From Pyrinomonadaceae bacterium (GTDB lineage Bacteria; Acidobacteriota; Blastocatellia; Pyrinomonadales; Pyrinomonadaceae): 10,655 nt of DNA. The notes beneath the pieces were generated by a model. It was given only the letters and a program-made list of their open reading frames with translations. It was not told the origin of the DNA and did not search any database. Of the stretch, positions 6,904 through 10,655 are shown one piece after another (position 1 is the stretch's first letter; every line of letters starts with the position of its first letter). The position numbers were made by a program, and so were the translations under genes. The stretch is taken from the NCBI GenBank assembly GCA_013812565.1, contig JACCTF010000131.1, positions 1-10,655 of the forward strand, in the 5' to 3' direction.

Positions 6904-6974
6904 GCGGAAGGATGAAGAAGACAAACATATCTTCTGACTTTACTTCATCCTTCCGCCTTCATCTTTCATCCTTG
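6904..6974. repeat. Palindromic heptad repeat, TTCATCC class, between rpmI and rplT
   Basis: A perfect 14-bp inverted repeat (6904-6917 with 6943-6956) encloses a 25-base loop that can itself pair (AGAAGA at 6916-6921 with TCTTCT at 6930-6935). The right arm is phased in sevens: TTCATCC at 6944, TTCCGCC at 6951, TTCATCT at 6958 and TTCATCC at 6965. The element starts 18 bases upstream of the rplT start codon and reaches almost to the rpmI stop, so it would lie in the mRNA just before the rplT ribosome binding site. A role in L20 feedback or RNA processing is possible but unproven. Confidence 0.75.
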
Positions 6975-6977
6975 TTT

Positions 6978-7181
6978 TTAGCTTCTTCCGTACGGCAGCA
7001 TTCTCTCGAAACGAACTTCGTCGGCTTCGGCGACATACGTGTCGATGTCTAGCCTGCGTTTTCGCTTGCTGTTCTTCTTTGTCAAGATGTGACGCGCATG
7101 CGAATGGCCGCGTTTAATCTTGCCGGTGGCAGTCAAACGAACCCGCTTGGCTGCGCCTTTATGAGTTTTAAGTTTAGGCAT
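6978..7181 (-). CDS. rpmI: Large ribosomal subunit protein L35
   Basis: The 67-residue, strongly basic product opens with the family's [21 protein letters not shown], continues with [17 protein letters not shown], and ends with [10 protein letters not shown]. Length and motifs are standard for bL35, a small protein of the 50S subunit. It lies between infC and rplT in the classic infC-rpmI-rplT order. Only a weak GATGAG stands upstream of the ATG at 7181-7179. The infC-rpmI spacer is occupied by a palindromic repeat, so translation may depend on local RNA folding. Confidence 0.97.
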   Translation of the reverse strand: MPKLKTHKGAAKRVRLTATGKIKRGHSHARHILTKKNSKRKRRLDIDTYVAEADEVRFERMLPYGRS

Positions 7182-7197
7182 AATTGCTCATCAAACA

Positions 7198-7287
7198 TTT
7201 GCGATTTTGGATTTGCGATTTGCGATTGAAAAGATTGTTAGGAACTCTTCTTTCAATCGCAAATCGGCAACCGCAAATCTAAAATTT
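7198..7287. repeat. Palindromic heptad repeat, GATTTGC class, between infC and rpmI
   Basis: A perfect 15-bp inverted repeat (7217-7231 with 7251-7265) encloses a 19-base loop. TTTGCGA-type heptads run in phase from 7198 to 7225, and GCAAATC recurs 14 bases apart in the right arm (7259 and 7273). Read on the minus strand, its first 30 or so bases match the left arm of the 845-944 element closely, including the opening ATTTTAGATTTGCG. Both copies therefore begin at or within a few bases of the upstream gene's stop codon; here the infC TAA (7288-7286) overlaps the edge of the repeat. It lies within the translation operon, so any terminator effect could set the ratio of IF3 to L35 and L20. Confidence 0.8.
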
Positions 7288-7936
7288 ATCCCGCTTGTTT
7301 CTCTCCGCCGCCGTTGGTGGAAGTAGTGGCAGCAGGCGGCGTGGCCGGCTTTGCCGCACCGTCCGGCTTTGTTGCGCTCTTATGTTTTTTGGGAGCAAAG
7401 ATGAGGAACATCTGGTTGCCTTCCATGCGCGGACGCGCCTCGACTTCACCGACATCAAGGAGGTCTTTCTCCAACCGTTGGAGCATCTGTGTTCCGAGTT
7501 CGCGGTGCGTAATCTCGCGGCCGCGAAAGAAGATTGTTGCTTTCACTTTGTCGCCGTCTTGCAACCAGTCGCGCGCATGCTTCATCTTGAAGTCATAGTC
7601 GTGCTCGTCTGTGCCTGGGCGAAACTTCACTTCTTTAACAGTGATGATGACTTGCTTCTTCTTCGCCTCGTTGGCCTTCTTCTTCGCCTCGTACTGGTAC
7701 TTACCAAAATCGATAACCCGACACACGGGCGGCGCAGCGTTCGGTGCGACTTCCACTAAATCCAGTCCACGTTCACGCGCGAGACGCACGGCATCACGCG
7801 TCTCCATAACGCCGAGTTGCCCGCCGTCTTCATCAACTACGCGTACCTCAGGCACGCGAATTCTGTCGTTGATGCGCGTCGCTGGTGCGCGACGATTGTC
7901 AGGACGCTGACCACGACCTCGAAAGCCTGTAGCGAT
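7286..7936 (-). CDS. infC: Translation initiation factor IF-3, probable AUC start
   Basis: IF3 binds the 30S subunit, keeps it apart from 50S, and rejects start codons other than AUG, GUG and UUG. The 216-residue product has the N-domain from [20 protein letters not shown] at residue 20, the family block [23 protein letters not shown], a Lys-rich linker, and the C-domain ([22 protein letters not shown] to [12 protein letters not shown]). About 30 residues of Ala/Pro/Thr/Gly-rich tail follow and are probably disordered. The start is set at an ATC codon (7936-7934) because GGAGGTGA lies at ideal distance before it and the product then begins as IF3 does. The only earlier start, a TTG at 8023, has no ribosome binding site. 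Non-standard infC starts are known and allow IF3 to repress its own translation. Confidence 0.93.
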   Translation of the reverse strand: MATGFRGRGQRPDNRRAPATRINDRIRVPEVRVVDEDGGQLGVMETRDAVRLARERGLDLVEVAPNAAPPVCRVIDFGKYQYEAKKKANEAKKKQVIITVKEVKFRPGTDEHDYDFKMKHARDWLQDGDKVKATIFFRGREITHRELGTQMLQRLEKDLLDVGEVEARPRMEGNQMFLIFAPKKHKSATKPDGAAKPATPPAATTSTNGGGEKQAG

Positions 7937-7948
7937 TGTTTCACCTCC
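7934..7948 (-). promoter_or_regulatory. infC ribosome binding site and AUC start codon
   Basis: On the minus strand GGAGGTGA (7948-7941) is followed, 7 bases after the GGAGG core, by ATC (7936-7934). No ATG, GTG or TTG lies in frame at a usable distance from this strong site. The pairing of a near-perfect Shine-Dalgarno with a discriminated start codon is the known arrangement for IF3 autoregulation. Confidence 0.75.
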
Positions 7949-8064
7949 ACTGCTGTGGGCTTGTGCGACGCAATCTATTGAAGCGCCGTGCCCGGGTTGC
8001 TGAAAACGGGGCGTGCCCGACAAGCACTATCGCCAAACGTGGCAGCCACGCGCCCGCACCTTGA

Positions 8065-10041
8065 CTACTCGATGTTTACTAACGCGCGCCGTGTCACGAG
8101 ATCGCGCGCCATCCGCTGAAATTCTTCAACCGTCATCGTCCCGATGTCGCCGCGCGTCCGCTCGCGTACGGCGATCCGATTCTCGTCTCGCTCACGGTCG
8201 CCGAGCACAAGCATGAAAGGGACTTTCTGTAGCTGTGCATGGCGAATCTTTGCGCTGATCTTTTCACTGCGTAGATCAATCTCAATGCGTAAACCATCAC
8301 CGCGCAACTGCTTCGCTACCGCTTCGGCATACTCGTTAATGCGATCCGTGATGGGAAGCACCGCAATCTGTACCGGCGCAAGCCACAACGGAAATGCTCC
8401 CGCATAATGCTCAATCAAGACGCCAAAGAACCGTTCGATGGATCCGAACAACGCGCGGTGGACCATCACCGGGCGGTGTGGTTTATTGTCCTCGCCGATA
8501 TACTCAAGCTCGAAACGTTCCGGCAAGTTGAAGTCCCACTGCACCGTTCCGAGTTGCCACAAGCGGCCGATGGCATCTTCGATCTTGAAGTCGATCTTCG
8601 GACCATAAAAGGCGGCTTCACCTTCGACGCGTGCGTAATCAATGCCCCGTTCATTTAAGGAATCGGCCAACGCCGCCTCAGCCTGCGCCCAATCCTCCTC
8701 CGCGCCGAGATATTGCTTGCTTGTATCGCTGCCCTTCACAGACAGTTCAAACTTAACTTTATCAAAGCCGAAGGTATGAAAAACTTGATTCACGAAATCG
8801 ACGCAATCGCTGATCTCTCGGCGCACCTGATCGGGCGTGCAGAAGAGATGCGCGTCGTCCACTGTGAAACCACGCACGCGCATCAGGCCGTGCAGCGTGC
8901 CGGAGAGTTCCGCGCGATAGACAGTGCCCATCTCCGCGTAGCGTTGCGGCAAGTTGCGGTAAGAGCGTTGCTGTGATTTGTAGATGCCGATGTGAAACGG
9001 GCAGTTCATCGGCTTCAAACGAAACTCCGTATCTTCCAGTTTTGTCGGCGCGAACATCGAGTCGCCGTAGTTCTGTTCGTGCCCGCTGATTTGCCACAAC
9101 TCGCGCTTAGCGATATGCGGCGTATAAACAAAACTGTAGTTGCGCTTGACCAACTCCTCGTAGAGGTAATCCTCCATCTGCTTCCGAATCATTGCGCCAT
9201 TCGGATGCCAGAAGATCAATCCTTGCCCGTACTCTTCCTGAATCGAGAACAGATCGAGTTCGCGGCCTAAACGACGGTGGTCGCGCCGCTCGGCCTCTTC
9301 ACGCTGTTTGATCCAAGCGTCCAATTCTTCTTGCGTAAAGAAGGCCGTACCGTAGATACGCTGCATCTGCGGACGCTCGGAATCGCCCATCCAGTATGCC
9401 CCAGCAAGCGAAAGCAGCTTGAAGGCCCGGAGCTTGTTCGTGTTCGGCACATGTGGGCCGATGCAGAAATCTATAAACGGTGTGCCGTCAATATAATAAA
9501 CGCTGACAACGGGGCCGCCTTTATTCTCAATCAACTCGCACTTGAGAGGCTCGTCACGTTCGCGGAAGATGCGCAACGCTTCCTCTCTTGAAATCTCTTC
9601 GCGACGGTAAGCGAAATTACGCTTACCTATCTCGCGCATTCGTTTTTCAATCGCGGGCAAGTCAGCGTCGGTGAGCGGGCGCGGAGCAATTACATCGTAG
9701 AAGAAACCGTAGCGAGGATCGTCGAGAAGCGGTGGGCCGATGCCGAGTTTGCTACCGGGAAAAAGATCGAGCACAGCGGCGGCGAGCAGGTGCGCGGTTG
9801 AGTGCCGAAGCACGCCCAAACCTTCGAGCGTTTCAGGCAGCACCGGTTCAATTCGCACGGCGTCGCCGTTCTCCTGCGGTTGAAGTTCGAACGTCAGATC
9901 AACATCGCGGCCATCAACTTTAGCCGTCAGCGCTTGCTTCGCCAGAGCGCGGTCGAGTTGGCGAAGCGCATCAGCTACAGTGATTGGAGCCGGCAACTTC
10001 GCCGCCGCTTCGTTCTTTAATTGAACGCTGATGTCGCTCAT
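8065..10041 (-). CDS. thrS: Threonine-tRNA ligase
   Basis: This 658-residue class II synthetase charges tRNA-Thr in the cytoplasm. Residues 1-65 form a divergent TGS domain. The N2 editing domain follows, with His80 and His84 (HSTAHLL) and Asp191, Cys193 and His197 ([10 protein letters not shown]), the residues that clear mischarged serine. The catalytic domain spans about 255-550. Its zinc ligands are Cys347 (KPMNCPFH), His398 (DDAHLF) and His528 (MVHRALFGS), spaced much as in the E. coli enzyme; motif 2 is around [20 protein letters not shown]. The anticodon-binding domain fills about 555-658. All catalytic and editing residues are present, and the length is close to the usual 640. The ATG at 10041-10039 has no clear ribosome binding site but overlaps the stop of an upstream frame as ATGA. 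The infC start lies 128 bases downstream. Confidence 0.97.
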   Translation of the reverse strand: MSDISVQLKNEAAAKLPAPITVADALRQLDRALAKQALTAKVDGRDVDLTFELQPQENGDAVRIEPVLPETLEGLGVLRHSTAHLLAAAVLDLFPGSKLGIGPPLLDDPRYGFFYDVIAPRPLTDADLPAIEKRMREIGKRNFAYRREEISREEALRIFRERDEPLKCELIENKGGPVVSVYYIDGTPFIDFCIGPHVPNTNKLRAFKLLSLAGAYWMGDSERPQMQRIYGTAFFTQEELDAWIKQREEAERRDHRRLGRELDLFSIQEEYGQGLIFWHPNGAMIRKQMEDYLYEELVKRNYSFVYTPHIAKRELWQISGHEQNYGDSMFAPTKLEDTEFRLKPMNCPFHIGIYKSQQRSYRNLPQRYAEMGTVYRAELSGTLHGLMRVRGFTVDDAHLFCTPDQVRREISDCVDFVNQVFHTFGFDKVKFELSVKGSDTSKQYLGAEEDWAQAEAALADSLNERGIDYARVEGEAAFYGPKIDFKIEDAIGRLWQLGTVQWDFNLPERFELEYIGEDNKPHRPVMVHRALFGSIERFFGVLIEHYAGAFPLWLAPVQIAVLPITDRINEYAEAVAKQLRGDGLRIEIDLRSEKISAKIRHAQLQKVPFMLVLGDRERDENRIAVRERTRGDIGTMTVEEFQRMARDLVTRRALVNIE

Positions 10042-10280
10042 TCTTGGAAGACTTCTGCAAATGACTTTAAGTTGGGGAGGCCGTAAAACACGTTCAACCG
10101 CTCATAGCGCATTGAAGCGTATTCCACAAGCTCGTGGTTCGACCGGCCGATGCCCTTCACGGATGCACCAAGCGCATATCGAATTTTTGTGTGCTGGTTA
10201 ATTTTCAGCACTTCGCTGGTCGGTTTAGACAGGAGCGCCTTTGCTTCACACGCGAACGCGCCGTAGCGGGTTCGCTGATA
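10038..10280 (-). CDS. Possible small or truncated gene overlapping the thrS start
   Basis: An 80-codon frame with no recognised family ends exactly on the thrS start (ATGA at 10041-10038). It runs from just after a stop at 10283-10281 and has coding-like composition, with an acidic/hydrophobic end: [19 protein letters not shown], then [13 protein letters not shown]. There is no convincing start near its beginning; in-frame candidates are a GTG within SEVLKINQ and the ATG of MRYERLN at 10112-10110, which would give only 24 residues. It could be a leader peptide coupled to thrS, the remnant of a gene cut during integration of the neighbouring element, or chance. A GTGCTG/CAGCAC hairpin (10191-10211) lies inside it. 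Apart from this frame, 10042-10350 shows nothing I can name. Confidence 0.3.
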   Translation of the reverse strand, partial: YQRTRYGAFACEAKALLSKPTSEVLKINQHTKIRYALGASVKGIGRSNHELVEYASMRYERLNVFYGLPNLKSFAEVFQE

Positions 10281-10350
10281 TCAGAATCGAACCGTAGTTC
10301 GCATCACCAAGAGCAAAGGTCTTCGGGAGCTTCCTGCTAAAGTTTGAAAA

Positions 10351-10400
10351 TGGTAGGCGCGTGCGGATTTGAACCGCAGACCCCTACCGTGTCAAGGTAG
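10351..10400 (-). tRNA. tRNA-Val (GAC), 3' part only; likely element attachment site
   Basis: Read on the minus strand, all parts of a tRNA from the anticodon arm to CCA are present. The anticodon stem CTACC/GGTAG (10400-10396 with 10388-10384) holds a 7-base loop with anticodon GAC (10393-10391). It is followed by a 5-base variable loop, a perfect TGCGG/CCGCA T-arm with TTCAAAT loop (10378-10362), the 3' acceptor strand (10361-10355), discriminator A and encoded CCA (10353-10351). The 5' side fails: the D-arm is mispaired, and nothing upstream complements the acceptor strand (AGGCGCG would be needed). An integrase gene begins about 165 bases beyond, so this is best read as the chromosomal 3' end displaced by integration into a tRNA gene. 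The intact tRNA would then lie at the far end of the element. Confidence 0.75.
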
Positions 10401-10491
10401 CGAATTTACCACCAAAGCAACAGTTCATCAAGAAAGGTTGAGTCATTTTCACTACCTACAAACTACTTACCTTCGTGCCTCTGTCAAATTG

Positions 10492-10535
10492 CTGCCTCTA
10501 CCTCTTCTAAAGGTAGATGAAAAGGTAGATGGCAG
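10492..10535. repeat. Direct and inverted AGGTAGATG repeats before the integrase gene
   Basis: AGGTAGATG occurs twice, at 10511-10519 and 10523-10531. Its complement TCTACCT lies at 10497-10503, so 10492-10503 can pair with 10523-10535 through 12 bp with one bulge. More ACCT-containing words lie at 10451-10480. Position between the attachment site and the integrase start suggests recombinase arm sites, an excisionase or repressor operator, or an mRNA leader hairpin. Confidence 0.55.
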
Positions 10536-10565
10536 TGTCCCTTCAAAATGAAAGGATACATAATA

Positions 10566-10655
10566 ATGGCAAGAGAACGCAAAGGCTCAATTGTACAACG
10601 CGATGGAAAACTTTACGCTCGCGTTCGATTCACAGATGAAAACGGCAAGCAGCGT
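10566..10655 (+). CDS. Tyrosine recombinase (phage-type integrase), N-terminus only
   Basis: The 30 codons seen encode MARERKGSIVQRDGKLYARV followed by RFTDENGKQR. This matches the start of many phage and island integrases, whose N-terminal arm-binding domain begins with a GS-(I/V)-xx-R-x-GKWYARV-type three-strand fold. Such enzymes catalyse site-specific integration and excision with a catalytic tyrosine near the C-terminus, which lies outside the window. AAAGG stands about 10 bases before the ATG. The gene reads away from the tRNA-Val remnant into the element, as expected for an integrase next to its attachment site. The fragment is short, so the subfamily is not determinable. Confidence 0.8.
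   Translation, partial: MARERKGSIVQRDGKLYARVRFTDENGKQR

Larger units (their letters stand above)
10401..10655. mobile_element. Left end of an integrated element at tRNA-Val
   Basis: The region from the break in the tRNA (about 10401-10412) to the window edge contains short repeats and then an integrase start. This is the standard layout of genomic islands, ICEs and prophages inserted in a tRNA gene. Only 255 bases are visible, so the class and size of the element cannot be told. Confidence 0.65.

Noticed and set aside
5316..7287. CRISPR-like array from the short repeats
   Set aside because: Repeat units are 7 bp with no spacers of constant length, and no cas genes are present.
7937..8064. 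L20- or IF3-binding structured leader before infC
   Set aside because: Only small hairpins (for example CGTGG/CCACG at 8038-8050) are visible; nothing resembles known L20 leaders closely enough to claim.
10261..10320. Second tRNA, suggested by GGTTCGATTC on the minus strand
   Set aside because: The flanking bases do not pair as a T-arm and no acceptor or anticodon stem surrounds it.
10042..10350. T-box or threonine-sensing leader upstream of thrS
   Set aside because: No T-box AGGGTGG-type sequence, specifier stem or terminator/antiterminator pair could be found.

Overview
The window looks like a chromosomal housekeeping region of a moderately GC-rich, non-proteobacterial, Gram-negative-type bacterium. 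My best guess is an Acidobacteriota member, perhaps of the Blastocatellia. That guess rests on the gene order thrS-infC-rpmI-rplT-pheS-pheT-zapB-zapA-6S-ymdB, on mid-range codon GC, and on many 7-bp-phased palindromic intergenic repeats. No marker gene here proves the taxon.

Layout, left to right. At 1-224 (-) lies the N-terminus of a secreted protein of unknown function. Divergent from it is a YbgC-type hotdog acyl-CoA thioesterase (329-841, +). A palindromic repeat fills the gap to the convergent ymdB-like metallophosphodiesterase (946-1728, -). From there to 10041 everything is read on the minus strand, so the transcriptional order runs right to left: thrS, infC, rpmI, rplT, pheS, pheT, then a promoter and zapB-zapA, then a separately promoted 6S RNA (about 1874-2085), then ymdB. 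At the right end (10351-10655) a tRNA-Val(GAC) gene is reduced to its 3' part. Next to it is the start of a tyrosine-recombinase gene reading out of the window, which marks the edge of an integrated element.

The genes form a translation block (two aminoacyl-tRNA synthetases, IF3, L35, L20) followed by a cell-division pair (ZapB and ZapA, which act on FtsZ rings) and the RNA polymerase regulator 6S RNA. infC appears to start at AUC behind a near-perfect Shine-Dalgarno sequence, the hallmark of IF3 autoregulation. pheT lacks the usual tRNA-binding OB-fold and carries an in-frame, palindrome-containing insert of about 30 codons.

The most distinctive non-genic feature is a set of intergenic inverted repeats. 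They are built from different 7-bp words (GATTTGC, AGTGACA, TTCATCC, AGATGTC types) but share the same heptad phasing and hairpin architecture. They fill four gene junctions almost completely, including spacers inside the translation operon. No CRISPR array, restriction system or obvious new defence system is visible. The integrated element beginning at the right edge is where accessory genes would be expected, but it is cut off.
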